Shown here piece by piece: positions 48,355 through 57,458 of a DNA stretch of 64,000 nt. The first letter of the stretch is position 1; each line of letters opens with the position of its first letter. The translations under genes were made by a program, and so were the position numbers. A model generated the notes under the pieces. That model was not told the origin of the DNA. It did not search any database and was given only the letters and a program-made list of their open reading frames with translations. The stretch lies in the NCBI GenBank assembly GCA_963781025.1, contig CAWADU010000003.1:2294001-2358000 (forward strand), written 5' to 3'. Source of the stretch: Tardibacter sp963781025. GTDB taxonomy: Bacteria; Pseudomonadota; Alphaproteobacteria; Sphingomonadales; Sphingomonadaceae.

Positions 48355-48876
48355 TCACCGCCGGAAAATATATTCCTCATCCTCCCAGCGCCCGACAAGG
48401 AATTTATAGTCACCGACCTTCGAAAAACCGAGCGATTTGTATAGCGCCTGCGCCTTGAGATTGCCTGACCATACCCCAAGCCAGACAGAGCCGGGCCGGG
48501 TCTTTGCAAGGTGGTCGATCGCGATCGAAAGCAGCCGCTTGCCAAGACCAAGGCCCTGCGCCTCACCCAGCACATAGAGCTGATACAGCTCTCCCTGATC
48601 CGGGGAGGCATTCGGATGCGGAAGCTTGCACCCGCCGATGTGGGCGTAACCGATCAATCTTCCTCCGGCTTCTGCCACCCAGGTCGCCTTGTGCGGGTCG
48701 GCCAGTTCGGCGGCGACACGAGAGACGCTGTAGTGCGCGGCCTCGAAGGCGGCGAGATCGTCGGGAGGATAGGGAATGGCAAAGCCGTCCAGGAAAGTCT
48801 CGCGGAACGTCTGGAGCTTCAATCTGGAAAGAGGCTCGGCATCCTCTGGCAGCGCCGCTCGGATCAAGGTTTCCAT
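48355..48876 (-). CDS. GNAT-family N-acetyltransferase
   Basis: A 173-residue acetyltransferase with IRAALPEDAEPLSRL at the start, LYQLYVLGEAQGLGLGKRLL as acetyl-CoA loop and ALYKSLGFSKVGDYKFLVG at the end. The substrate cannot be read from the sequence. Forty bases from the convergent purU end and 96 downstream of pfkA. Confidence 0.9.
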   Translation of the reverse strand: METLIRAALPEDAEPLSRLKLQTFRETFLDGFAIPYPPDDLAAFEAAHYSVSRVAAELADPHKATWVAEAGGRLIGYAHIGGCKLPHPNASPDQGELYQLYVLGEAQGLGLGKRLLSIAIDHLAKTRPGSVWLGVWSGNLKAQALYKSLGFSKVGDYKFLVGRWEDEEYIFRR

Positions 48877-48972
48877 TGCGCGAACTTTAGCCGAGGGGCG
48901 GCGCCAGGAGAATGCAATAAACGGCGACCACGAACGAACGCCCGTGCGGAGATCGATCTCGCCTCGCGCCCC

Positions 48973-50076
48973 TCAATAGAGGAACATCGGCATGCCTTCG
49001 ACGCGCATCAGCTTCGCGCGGTAATGCGCGGGGTCGTAGAGCGCCGACACATCGACCGATTTTTTGCCTTCAAGCAGCGTCGCGGCCGGGACATGGCAGT
49101 AATTGCCGTCCCTCAACGCAACCATCCGCCCGTGCTTGCCCTGCTGCAAAAGCTGGACGGCGAGACCGCCGAATGCAAAACCGACCATCCGGTCCATCGC
49201 ATCGGGTTCGCCTGCGCGCATCAGATAGGCAAGTTCCTGGACAACCGTGCCGACCCCGGTGCGCTCTTCGATCTGCCGGGCGAGGCGATGACCTACCCCG
49301 GCATCGTTGCGCTGGGTCGCGGACTGGCCGATCTGGCTCGTCCCATTAGGGTCATCGCTCGACAAACGCGCACCTTCGGAGATCACACACACCGCATAGT
49401 TGGTCGGCCGGGATTTCCTGTCGGCGACCAGCAGCGGCAACAACACGTCGAGGTCGGCGGGCACTTCGGCGATGATCGTGCGGTCGACCTGCGCGAGGAA
49501 GCCGGAAAGCAGTGCGGTTTCACCCGATCTTCTGCCGAACAGTTCGATGACGGCGATGCGTTCGTGGCTTTCGGTCGTCGTCCTCAATGCATTGATCGCT
49601 TCCACAGACCGGCTGACTGCGGTTGAAAAGCCGATGCAATAGTCGGTGCCGTAAACGTCGTTGTCCATCGTCTTTGGCACCGAGATGACGGGATAGCCGA
49701 GGCTTGCGAGATGCGCGGAAAAGCGCAGCGTGCCGTCGCCGCCAAGGGTGATCATCGCATCCACGCCCAGCGTCTTCAGGACATTGAGGACATGGCTGGT
49801 CTGGTCGCCGGACTTTTCCGTGCGCGGATCGACGCGAGAGGTATGCAGCATGGTGCCGCCCATCCGGTCGATGCCGCGCACCGCCTCGCGGTCGAGCCGA
49901 TAGGTGTTGGCGGCGACGCTTGCCGGATCGGTCGGGTCGATTCTGAGAAACCCCTGCCAGCCGCGCCGGAAGCCGAGCACTTCCCAGCCAAGGTCCAGCG
50001 CGGACAGCGTGACCGACCGGATGCAGGCGTTGAGGCCGGGCACATCGCCGCCGCCGGTCAGTATCCCGATACGCAT
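48973..50076 (-). CDS. pfkA: 6-Phosphofructokinase (GGDG/PKTMDND type)
   Basis: A 367-residue phosphofructokinase: GILTGGGDVPGLNA, ITLGGDGTLRFS and VPKTMDNDVYGTDYCIGFSTA. Glycine after GGDG (the position called 104) suggests ATP use, while the Lys in PKTMDND (124) is a residue shared with pyrophosphate-dependent and actinobacterial mixed enzymes. So the phosphoryl donor is probably ATP but not certain. Sphingomonads commonly depend on the Entner-Doudoroff route, making a PFK of interest. Divergent from the MATE gene with 54 bases between. Confidence 0.92.
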   Translation of the reverse strand: MRIGILTGGGDVPGLNACIRSVTLSALDLGWEVLGFRRGWQGFLRIDPTDPASVAANTYRLDREAVRGIDRMGGTMLHTSRVDPRTEKSGDQTSHVLNVLKTLGVDAMITLGGDGTLRFSAHLASLGYPVISVPKTMDNDVYGTDYCIGFSTAVSRSVEAINALRTTTESHERIAVIELFGRRSGETALLSGFLAQVDRTIIAEVPADLDVLLPLLVADRKSRPTNYAVCVISEGARLSSDDPNGTSQIGQSATQRNDAGVGHRLARQIEERTGVGTVVQELAYLMRAGEPDAMDRMVGFAFGGLAVQLLQQGKHGRMVALRDGNYCHVPAATLLEGKKSVDVSALYDPAHYRAKLMRVEGMPMFLY

Positions 50077-50130
50077 GCCACTATCCTTTTTCCTTTCGGC
50101 GTTCCGGTCACTGGTCTATCCGTCCGGGCC

Positions 50131-51510
50131 ATGCGGCTCAACCATGGTGAAATACGGGGCGAGGCGAAGCGTCTGCTGGCGCTGGCCTGGCCCGTGATGC
50201 TGACGTCGCTCAACTGGACGCTTCTGCACCTGATCGATGTCGCGGTCGTGGGACGGGTCAGCACGCATGAACTGGGCGCGCTCGCGGCGGGGCGGGCGCT
50301 CACCTATGTCACGATCGTCGTCGGCATCGCGATCCTGTCGGGCGTTCTCGTATTCACTTCGCGCGCGGATGGCGCCGGCGATCTGCGCCGGTGCGGTTCG
50401 ATATTTCGCGAGGGGTTGCTGCTGGCGCTGGCGATGGGCGTGCTTTGTATGGTGGTGCTGCTGGTCTGGGCCGAATCGCTGGTTCGCGGCGCGGGAATAG
50501 CGGCTGATCTGGTGCCGGGTGGAACGCGCGTGGTGCGGGCGATGGCGCTCAGCTATCCGCCACAGTTCGTGCTCTGCGCGGCCGCCTACACGCTTGAAGG
50601 CGTCAGCCGCCCGCAGCGGCCGATGGTGGTCAATCTCATCATGCTCCCGATCAATGCGGTGCTTGCCTGGGCCTGGGCGGGCGGTCACCTGGGATTCCCC
50701 GAGGAAGGCGCGGCGGGCGCTGCGCTGGCGACGGCCGTGACCTCGGTCTTCGGCGTGGTTGCGATGATATTTGCGGTCTGGACGCTGCCGCGAGCCCGTC
50801 AGATGGGGGTGCGAGACCTATCGTTTTCTGCCTGGCGCGGGGCGCTGCGGGGCGTCGGCCGCCTCATGCTGTTCGGCCTGGTGCCCGCGATTGCCTCGGG
50901 TCTGGAGCTGATGGGGTTCAGCTGGCTGATCGTGTTGTCGACGCAACTGGGAGCGGTTGCCGCCGCCGCATTCCAGATGGTGTTCTCGCTGCACAATCTG
51001 GCGTTTGCCATCGCGCTTGGCTTCGGGTCGGCGGCTAGCGTCAGAGTCGGCAACGCCGTCGGCACGGGCACGCCCGAGAAAGCCCTGCCGCGCAGCCTTA
51101 TCGCCGCCGCGCTGGTCATCGCGGCGCTGGGGTGCGTCAGCTTCGTCCTTATGTTGGACCCGGCGACGATTCTGTGGCCTTTTTCCAGCGATGACCGGGT
51201 GCTGATGCTGGCTGTTGCCATGCTGACGGTGTGGTCGCCGTTCATCCTGTTCGACGGCATCCAGATCGTGTTCGTCTATGCGCTGCGGTCGGTCGGCGAC
51301 CAGGTGGCCGCCGGCATCAACGGCATAGTTGCCTTCTTCTGTGTCACCAGCGGCCTTGGCTGGCTGCTTACCCGGCATTATCAGATCGGGCCAATGGCGC
51401 TTGTCTACGCGTCCGGAGCGGGCATGGTGGTCGCGGCGCTGTTGCAGGCCGGACGAATGCTGGTCGTCAGTGCGCGGCCGCGGTCTGGAAGCTCAGGCGC
51501 ATCCGGTTAG
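50131..51510 (+). CDS. MATE-family efflux transporter
   Basis: A 459-residue, 12-helix multidrug/toxin extrusion family protein. LAWPVMLTSLNWTLLHLIDVAVVGR is the N-terminal MATE block and GFGSAASVRVGNAVGTG the matching block of the second half. The ATG at 50131 is taken because it starts the conserved helix region; the frame stays open upstream into the pfkA promoter. The 3' end overlaps the convergent zinc-ribbon gene by 44 bases. Confidence 0.92.
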   Translation: MRLNHGEIRGEAKRLLALAWPVMLTSLNWTLLHLIDVAVVGRVSTHELGALAAGRALTYVTIVVGIAILSGVLVFTSRADGAGDLRRCGSIFREGLLLALAMGVLCMVVLLVWAESLVRGAGIAADLVPGGTRVVRAMALSYPPQFVLCAAAYTLEGVSRPQRPMVVNLIMLPINAVLAWAWAGGHLGFPEEGAAGAALATAVTSVFGVVAMIFAVWTLPRARQMGVRDLSFSAWRGALRGVGRLMLFGLVPAIASGLELMGFSWLIVLSTQLGAVAAAAFQMVFSLHNLAFAIALGFGSAASVRVGNAVGTGTPEKALPRSLIAAALVIAALGCVSFVLMLDPATILWPFSSDDRVLMLAVAMLTVWSPFILFDGIQIVFVYALRSVGDQVAAGINGIVAFFCVTSGLGWLLTRHYQIGPMALVYASGAGMVVAALLQAGRMLVVSARPRSGSSGASG

Positions 51511-52263
51511 CCTCCTGCGGCACGTCGACGGTGACGCCGTCGAACGGCATCGACGATCCCGCCCCAAGGTTGGGCGCAGGCGCTGGTATAGTCCAGGCGT
51601 AGATCGGCTTTCCGTCGCTGGTCAGAAGTTCGGCCCTGATATCCGGCACCCAAAGCGTAGACGATGTCGGATTGTCGATCCGGCCGGTGACGGTCAGGAT
51701 CTCGTGCCCGCTCATCAGCCGCCGCCGTTCGGGAGCGCCGGTTGGAGCCAGCCGCAACAGCGAAGCCGGTTCGCCGACCAGGGCCCGCCCATTCAGCCGC
51801 GCGGAAACGCCGTCGATTCCCCCAGCATGAAAAGGCCGATGTTCAGCCCGATCAGCGCGACCGCCACGCTGACCGCCGTGATCGTCCACATCCGGGCAGG
51901 ATTGCGCCGGGGGCGAAACGGCGGCTCATGGGCAAAAGGCGTAATCGCGGGCAGGACGGCGGGACCCGCTGCTACGGGCGTTGCCGCGGGCACGGCGCGC
52001 GACGGTGCGGTATCGGCCACCCAGGAAGGCGGCGGCGGTGGTGCTTCTGCAACCGAAGCGACCGCGGGTTCGGCGCGGGACGCAACGGCGGCGGCGACCA
52101 CCTGCGCCCCCGTGTCGACCAGATCGCGACCGCTTTGTTCGGCTGGTGGAAGCTGGAACCAGCTGTGCTTGCATGAAGCGCAGCGAACCTTGCGGCCGCC
52201 GGGGCCGATGGCCGTATCAGGTACAAGATAACGCGTCCCGCAACTCGGACAGGTCAGCATCAT
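51467..52263 (-). pseudogene. MJ0042-type zinc-ribbon membrane protein, frame broken by one base
   Basis: The N-terminal part starts with a zinc ribbon, MMLTCPSCGTRYLVPD followed by VRCASCKHSW, then a Pro/Ala-rich linker and a membrane helix (MWTITAVSVAVALIGLNIGLF). The frame then stops, while another frame continues GIDGVSARLNGRALVG and ILTVTGRIDNPTSSTLWVPDI, a DUF3426-like domain ending at 51467. Adding one C to the CCCCC run at 51819-51823 fuses them into 265 residues. Divergent from ftsE. Function unknown in the family. Confidence 0.85.
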
Positions 52264-52429
52264 CGCGTCAACTCGCACCCATTCCAGATTGATCCCATGC
52301 GTCCTTTTGCGGTGCCCTGGCCGAAATCGGAACGCCGCTGCACTAGAGGACATCCGACCGCTGGACGCAAGCCTCGGCATCGTGCCAAACAGAGATAAAG
52401 AAGCAGGCGGGGGCAGATCAGTTACGGCA

Positions 52430-53134
52430 ATGTCCAGCGTTGTTCGGTTTGAAAATGTCGGCCTGCGCTATGGCACCGGGGCAGAGACGCTGCGCGATCT
52501 CAATTTCGCGCTGGAACAGGGGTCGTTCCACTTCCTCACCGGCTCGTCGGGTGCGGGAAAGACGTCGCTGCTCAGGATGCTCTATCTCGCGCAGCGGCCA
52601 AGCCGGGGCTTCATCTCGCTTTTCGGCGAGGATGTGGTGACGATGTCGCGTGGCCGGCTGCCCGCGATCCGGCGAAGGATCGGCGTGGTCTTCCAGGATT
52701 TCCGGCTGGTCTCGCATCTTTCCGCCTTCGACAATGTCGCTCTGCCGCTCAGGATCGCGGGCGTCGCCGAAACCGAGGTTCACGATCATGTCGGCGAACT
52801 GCTCGACTGGGTAGGGCTGGCCGACCGTTCGACCGCCCGACCGGCGACGCTTTCAGGCGGAGAGCAGCAGCGCGTCGCCATTGCGCGGGCGGTGATCGGC
52901 CGCCCGGACCTGCTCGTCGCCGACGAACCGACCGGCAACGTCGATCCAGACATGGCTTTTCGCCTGATGCACCTGTTCGACGAACTCAACCGCCTGGGCA
53001 CCACGGTGCTGGTCGCAACCCATGATACGCAGCTCATGTCGCGGGTGCGTTCGGCGCGGACGATGCGGCTTGACCGGGGTGCGCTTGGCGATGCCGCCGG
53101 GGCTTTCCGGCAAATGTCGCACGGCCTCGCGTGA
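52430..53134 (+). CDS. ftsE: Cell-division ABC transporter ATP-binding protein FtsE
   Basis: ATPase of the FtsEX complex, which activates periplasmic peptidoglycan hydrolases at the septum. A 234-residue ABC protein with Walker A GSSGAGKTS, signature LSGGEQQR, Walker B LLVADEPTG and switch His in VATHDTQL. It overlaps ftsX by four bases. The ribosome site is weak (GGGGG about 17 bases upstream). Confidence 0.95.
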   Translation: MSSVVRFENVGLRYGTGAETLRDLNFALEQGSFHFLTGSSGAGKTSLLRMLYLAQRPSRGFISLFGEDVVTMSRGRLPAIRRRIGVVFQDFRLVSHLSAFDNVALPLRIAGVAETEVHDHVGELLDWVGLADRSTARPATLSGGEQQRVAIARAVIGRPDLLVADEPTGNVDPDMAFRLMHLFDELNRLGTTVLVATHDTQLMSRVRSARTMRLDRGALGDAAGAFRQMSHGLA

Positions 53135-54021
53135 TGCGGCACTTCACCCTTGGCGGGGTCGATGGCCTGCTGCCCGCGCTCCGGGCTTTTTCGGTATTGC
53201 CGATGCTGATCGGGATCATGGTGTTCCTGACCGCGCTCGCTGTCGCAGGGGCGTTGTCGCTTACCAGCGCGGCCCATGGGCTCGCTCGTGAATTGTCGCG
53301 CACGCTCACCATCCAGGTCGTGCATGCGGATCCGGCAGTGCGCGAGCGGGAAGCGATGGCTGCAGCCAATGCGCTTGGCTCCGTTCCCGGCGTGACATCG
53401 GTAAAACCGTTCAACCGGGCTGAGATCGCGGGGCTGCTCCAGCCCTGGATCGGCTCGGGCGCGCTCGATCCCGATCTGCCGCTGCCCGCGCTCATCGATG
53501 TTACGTTCGATGCATCCGGGCGTAGCCGGACGTCGCAGGTGCGGGCATTGCTTGAAAAGATCGCGCCGCATGCGCGGGTGGATGAACAGACCACCTGGCT
53601 TCAGTCGCTGTCGGGGCTGCTCGCGACCTTGCGCTGGCTCGGCATCGGCATTGCACTGCTGGTTGCGCTGGCGATGGTCGGCACTGTAGTGCTCGCAACC
53701 CGGGCGGCGCTTCACACGCACCGCGAAACGATTGAGGTCATGCATCTGATGGGGGCGACGGACGGACAGATTTCCCGCCTGTTCGAGCGGCGCTCCGCCG
53801 TCGATGGGCTAGTTGGCGGTCTGATGGCGCTCGTCGCCGCGGCGTTGGTCCTGTTCACCCTTCAGGCGCGGGTGCTGGCCACTGGCTCGGGCTTGCTCGG
53901 CAGCGTCGAGATGCCTGTTCTGGCTTGGCCGGTCCTTGCCGCGCTGCCCTTGCTCGCGGCGCTGCTGGCGGCTGTGACCGCGAGGATCACCGTGTTCCGC
54001 AGCCTGAGCGAAACGCTGTGA
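53131..54021 (+). CDS. ftsX: Cell-division protein FtsX
   Basis: Membrane partner of FtsE. A 296-residue protein with four helices: about 27-47, then a periplasmic domain (TIQVVHADPAVREREAM...) that contacts hydrolase activators, and three helices after residue 165; HRETIEVMHLMGATDGQI is the conserved cytoplasmic loop. Starts on the ftsE stop (ATGA) and overlaps the YdcF gene by four bases (GTGA). Confidence 0.94.
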   Translation: MMRHFTLGGVDGLLPALRAFSVLPMLIGIMVFLTALAVAGALSLTSAAHGLARELSRTLTIQVVHADPAVREREAMAAANALGSVPGVTSVKPFNRAEIAGLLQPWIGSGALDPDLPLPALIDVTFDASGRSRTSQVRALLEKIAPHARVDEQTTWLQSLSGLLATLRWLGIGIALLVALAMVGTVVLATRAALHTHRETIEVMHLMGATDGQISRLFERRSAVDGLVGGLMALVAAALVLFTLQARVLATGSGLLGSVEMPVLAWPVLAALPLLAALLAAVTARITVFRSLSETL

Positions 54022-54563
54022 GAAGAGCGCTGATTCGCATCGTCGCGGGGGCGGCGCTCCTTTGGGTGCTTGGCTTCGCGCTATGGGTTTTGCTGTTGCC
54101 GGACAGGAACGACAGCGGGCAAAGGACCGATGCCATCGTGGTGATGACGGGCGGGCCGGGCCGGGTGAATCGCGGCGTCGCACTGTTGCGGGCGGGCAAG
54201 GCAAGGCGCCTGTTTATCTCAGGCGTCGACCGCACTGTTCGTCCGCATGAACTTGCGCTTACGGTGAACGCTCCGCCGGCCTTGTTCAGATGCTGCGTCG
54301 ACCTTGGGCGAGAGGCGGTCGACACGCGTTCCAACGCGGACGAGACGGCGCGTTGGGTGAAGATGCGGGGCTATCGTTCGGTACGGCTGGTGACATCGGC
54401 CTGGCATATGCCCCGCGCCAGGCTGGAGCTGTCGGCGCGTCTCGACAATGGTGTCGAGATCATTTCCGATGCGGTTCCGGGCGACCGGCCGCCCGCCGCC
54501 ATGTCGCGCGAATACACAAAATACGCGCTGCGGCTGCTGTCCATCTGGATGGGGGTGGTCTGA
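54018..54563 (+). CDS. YdcF/SanA-like membrane protein (DUF218)
   Basis: A 181-residue protein with one N-terminal helix and a DUF218 domain: TDAIVVMTGGPGRVNRGVALL, ISGVDRTVRP and the end ADETARWVKMRGYRSVRLVTSAWHMPRA. This family has been linked to envelope permeability and a lipid-carrier step. The GTG at 54018 overlaps the ftsX stop, so it belongs to the operon. An exact function is unknown. Confidence 0.9.
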   Translation: MRRALIRIVAGAALLWVLGFALWVLLLPDRNDSGQRTDAIVVMTGGPGRVNRGVALLRAGKARRLFISGVDRTVRPHELALTVNAPPALFRCCVDLGREAVDTRSNADETARWVKMRGYRSVRLVTSAWHMPRARLELSARLDNGVEIISDAVPGDRPPAAMSREYTKYALRLLSIWMGVV

Positions 54564-54565
54564 TT

Positions 54566-55264
54566 GTGATCGCCCGTCTGCGCTCCCTTGCCTATACGAT
54601 GGTCTTCTATGGGCTGACGGTGCCGATAGTCGTCATCGCCTTGCCGATCGCGTTCTCGCCCCGGCTGCTGAAGCCCTATATCCATGGCTGGGCGCATTTC
54701 CATGAATGGTGCGTCCGCTGGCTGCTCGGGATCAGGCTGAAGGTGGAGGGTGAAATCCCTCGTGACCATGTGCTGGTCGCGGCCAAGCATAAATCGGCCT
54801 ATGAGACGATCGCGCTTATCCACTTGCTCAAGGAACCTGTCGTCGTCCTGAAGGCAGAGCTTGCCCGCATTCCGCTATGGGGCTGGCTCGCGCAACGTTA
54901 CGGCATGATCCCCATCGACCGCGCCGGCGGCATGCGCACGCTTCGTGCCATGCTGAAGGCGGCCGATGCGGCGCGCGACAGCGGCCGTTCGGTCGCGATC
55001 TTTCCGGAAGGCACGCGGGTGCCTCATGGCGAATGCCCGCCGGTCCGTTCGGGTTTTGCCGGGCTGTACCGCCATCTGGACCTGCCGGTCGTGCCTGTCG
55101 CGCTCGATGCAGGGCGGTTGTGGACTAAAAACGGCTTTATCAAACAACCCGGCACGATCACCATCCGCTTTGGGGCGACTATTCCCGCCGGCCTTCCCCG
55201 CCATGAGGCGGAGGAGCAGGTCCACGCCGCGATCAATGCGCTGAATTCGTCGCAGTCTGGCTGA
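54566..55264 (+). CDS. plsC: 1-Acyl-sn-glycerol-3-phosphate acyltransferase
   Basis: Makes phosphatidic acid from lysophosphatidic acid. A 232-residue membrane-associated enzyme with AAKHKSAYET (the H-x4-E/D variant of the acyltransferase motif), MIPIDRAGG and IFPEGTR. The GTG at 54566 lies two bases after the ydcF stop. Its end overlaps the next, convergent gene by 32 bases. Part of an ftsE-ftsX-ydcF-plsC envelope operon. Confidence 0.94.
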   Translation: MIARLRSLAYTMVFYGLTVPIVVIALPIAFSPRLLKPYIHGWAHFHEWCVRWLLGIRLKVEGEIPRDHVLVAAKHKSAYETIALIHLLKEPVVVLKAELARIPLWGWLAQRYGMIPIDRAGGMRTLRAMLKAADAARDSGRSVAIFPEGTRVPHGECPPVRSGFAGLYRHLDLPVVPVALDAGRLWTKNGFIKQPGTITIRFGATIPAGLPRHEAEEQVHAAINALNSSQSG

Positions 55265-55760
55265 CGTCGGGCTGGGAAGCCTTCACGCTTTTCATGACGG
55301 GTTGGGGCATCAACCTTGAACCATTTGCCGCGACGGCAATGCTAGCGGCAAGCGCCAGCAGCCAAAACAACTTGCGGACGCTGCGGTAGCTGAACGGGTA
55401 TTTCTGTTGGCAACTGGCAAAATTGCGCTCCCAGCCGAATGCGTCCAACTGGCTGTAGAAAACCCTCTCGATCTTTTTGAGATAATTCTCCAGGTCATCG
55501 ATATATCGATGGCGTGCCGAAAGCCTCAGGATTGCAAGAACTGGTAAGGAAACCGGCGCCCACAGCACTATCGGTGCGCTGTGGATTATCGAAGTTCCGT
55601 TCTTGAAGATCCAGGCATAAAACGCCACGATCGCGATCGCTATGATCGTTTCCGTCCGGTGCAGGTCTTCGACCGAATATGCAATTCTGGCGACAACGGA
55701 CTTATACTCCTCCAGACGAAATTCATTTTCATTCGTAAATGCCGGGAGTTGGTCGGCCAT
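55233..55760 (-). CDS. Hypothetical membrane protein, 175 residues
   Basis: No family recognised. Visible are an N-terminal helical stretch (EFRLEEYKSVVARIAYSVEDLHR), a pair of membrane helices (about 41-56 and 62-80), a hydrophilic helical section with RHRYIDDLENYLKKIERVFYSQ, and a third helix at about 131-146. The helix-pair plus coiled cytoplasmic part resembles the general layout of SLATT-type proteins, but I see no diagnostic motif. It is convergent with plsC and has lower GC than its neighbours at its 5' end. Confidence 0.65.
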   Translation of the reverse strand: MADQLPAFTNENEFRLEEYKSVVARIAYSVEDLHRTETIIAIAIVAFYAWIFKNGTSIIHSAPIVLWAPVSLPVLAILRLSARHRYIDDLENYLKKIERVFYSQLDAFGWERNFASCQQKYPFSYRSVRKLFWLLALAASIAVAANGSRLMPQPVMKSVKASQPDVSQTATNSAH

Positions 55761-55935
55761 CTTTCTTTCCCCTCTGATTTATTTACAAGGCAAGAAAATA
55801 CGCTGACTGGACCCCATCTAGTACGAAATCCGAACTTCGGGGAGTTTAATTTGAACAGGCGGCAACCCTTGCCCGCCGTTTCTTGGAGAGCGGAACGTTG
55901 CCGTTCGTCAGGTGTTCTGATGGCAGGAGAAGATC

Positions 55936-56169
55936 ATGCTCGCAGTCTCGCTCGGCGCGGCGCTTGTAGTCATAGGAGTCGTGTGGTCGGCGTTTACGGC
56001 CACCCGGCGCGGCCCGCTCAGCGATCCGCAGCCGCCCGCCCCCGGCGAAGCGCCATCCACGCTTGAACCCAGCGGACGCGGCCGACGGCTCAGCCTGAGG
56101 GCGGAACTGCCCGCCCTCGGCCTTATTCTGGTTGGGGTCGTCCTTCTGTTGGCAGGATCGTTCCGTTAA
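55936..56169 (+). CDS. Small two-helix membrane protein, 77 residues
   Basis: Two hydrophobic helices (LAVSLGAALVVIGVVWSAF and ALGLILVGVVLLLAGS) flank a Pro-rich hydrophilic segment. The ATG at 55936 follows GCAGGAGAAG at good spacing. No family recognised. Convergent with the DUF4242 gene. Confidence 0.7.
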   Translation: MLAVSLGAALVVIGVVWSAFTATRRGPLSDPQPPAPGEAPSTLEPSGRGRRLSLRAELPALGLILVGVVLLLAGSFR

Positions 56170-56181
56170 CGAAACGCGGCG

Positions 56182-56454
56182 CTACTCTGCCGTGGTCGGA
56201 TCGATCGTCGCCCTGACGCGCGCAATGCGATTGGCGGGCAAGCCCGCATTCTCGGCATGTTGGCGAATAAGGTCTTCGCTTGGCGCCCGATAGACGCAAT
56301 AGACCTTGTCGTCGGTGACGTAGCTATGCACCCATTGGATGTCCGGGCCCAATTCCCGAAGGACTATGCATGAGCCCTGGGACGCGCCCTTGAGGTCACC
56401 CTGACTGAGTTGCCCGACGCCCGGCATGTCCCTTTCGATGACGAACTGCGGCAT
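56182..56454 (-). CDS. DUF4242 (nickel-binding SCO4226-like) protein
   Basis: A 90-residue ferredoxin-like protein: PQFVIERDMPGVGQLS at the start, IQWVHSYVTDDKVYCVYRAPSEDLIRQHA and GLPANRIARVRATID at the end, all typical of DUF4242. A Streptomyces member binds nickel, but the function in proteobacteria is unknown. Twelve bases from the convergent small membrane gene. Confidence 0.88.
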   Translation of the reverse strand: MPQFVIERDMPGVGQLSQGDLKGASQGSCIVLRELGPDIQWVHSYVTDDKVYCVYRAPSEDLIRQHAENAGLPANRIARVRATIDPTTAE

Positions 56455-56546
56455 GGCCTAGCTCCTCTCTTGAAAGGGTCAAATGTGCGCCTGTCGGCAG
56501 GTGGAGTCGACCCGCCTTTTCGGCCACCTTCGCTGCCTTTCAGGCC

Positions 56547-57458
56547 CTATTCGTGCGTGCGGCCGAAATCCGGACGCGCATCGTCCTGGCCCTGTTCGAT
56601 GATGCCGCGCCGCACCGCCCGAGTGCGGGTGAACAGGTTGAACAGCGCGTCGCCGTCATCCCAGCGGATGGCGCGCTGGAGCGCGGTCAGGTCTTCGGTG
56701 AAACGCTGGAGCATTTCCAGCACGGCGTCCTTGTTCGCCAGGAACACGTCGCGCCACATGGTGGGGTCCGATGCGGCGATGCGGGTAAAGTCGCGGAAAC
56801 CGCCGGCGGAATATTTGATCACCTCGGACCGCGTCACGCTTTCCATGTCGGATGCGGTGCCGACGATGGTGTAGGCGATGAGGTGCGGCAGATGGCTGGT
56901 GACGGCAAGCACCAGGTCGTGATGCTTCGGGTCCATGGTTTCGACATTTGCGCCCAGCCGGGCCCAGAATTCCCGCATCCGCTCGACCGCCAGCGCCTCG
57001 GTCCCCGCGTCCGGCGTCAATATGCACCAGCGGTTGTGGAACAGCGTCGCGAAACCGGCATCGGGTCCGCTGTTCTCCGTGCCCGCGACCGGATGGCCGG
57101 GGACGATCGCAACGTCTTTCGGCAGCACGGCGCGCAGGTCGTCAAGCACGCTGCCCTTGACCGATCCGACGTCAGACACCACCGCGCCTGTCGCCAGATC
57201 GGTCGCGATCGCTTCGGCGACGTCGCGCATCGCGCCGACCGGCACACAGAGGATGACGAGATCCGCGTCGGTCACGGCAGCACCCGGGCTGTCGGCAAGG
57301 TCGTCGGTCAGGCCAAGTTCCGCCACCCGCGCGCGGACGGCTGGGTCCGCATCATAGCCGGTCAGGCTCACCGTCGGCATGTGCTCGCGCACCGCATGGG
57401 CGATGGACGAGCCGATCAGCCCGAAGCCGATGATCGAGACGCGCGAGAAGGGCAGCAT
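56547..57458 (-). CDS. tyrA: Prephenate/arogenate dehydrogenase
   Basis: NAD(P)-dependent last oxidation of tyrosine synthesis (cyclohexadienyl dehydrogenase). A 303-residue protein with VSIIGFGLIGSSIAHAV, VSDVGSVKGSV, VPGHPVAGTENSGP and AVTSHLPHLIAY carrying the catalytic His. The ATG at 57458 overlaps the hisC stop by one base (TGATG). The hisC-tyrA pair matches hisH-tyrC of Zymomonas. Confidence 0.95.
   Translation of the reverse strand: MLPFSRVSIIGFGLIGSSIAHAVREHMPTVSLTGYDADPAVRARVAELGLTDDLADSPGAAVTDADLVILCVPVGAMRDVAEAIATDLATGAVVSDVGSVKGSVLDDLRAVLPKDVAIVPGHPVAGTENSGPDAGFATLFHNRWCILTPDAGTEALAVERMREFWARLGANVETMDPKHHDLVLAVTSHLPHLIAYTIVGTASDMESVTRSEVIKYSAGGFRDFTRIAASDPTMWRDVFLANKDAVLEMLQRFTEDLTALQRAIRWDDGDALFNLFTRTRAVRRGIIEQGQDDARPDFGRTHE

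Noticed and set aside
55233..55760. SLATT-type defence protein
   Set aside because: Only the general helix layout fits; no partner nuclease or reverse transcriptase lies nearby and no diagnostic residues are visible.
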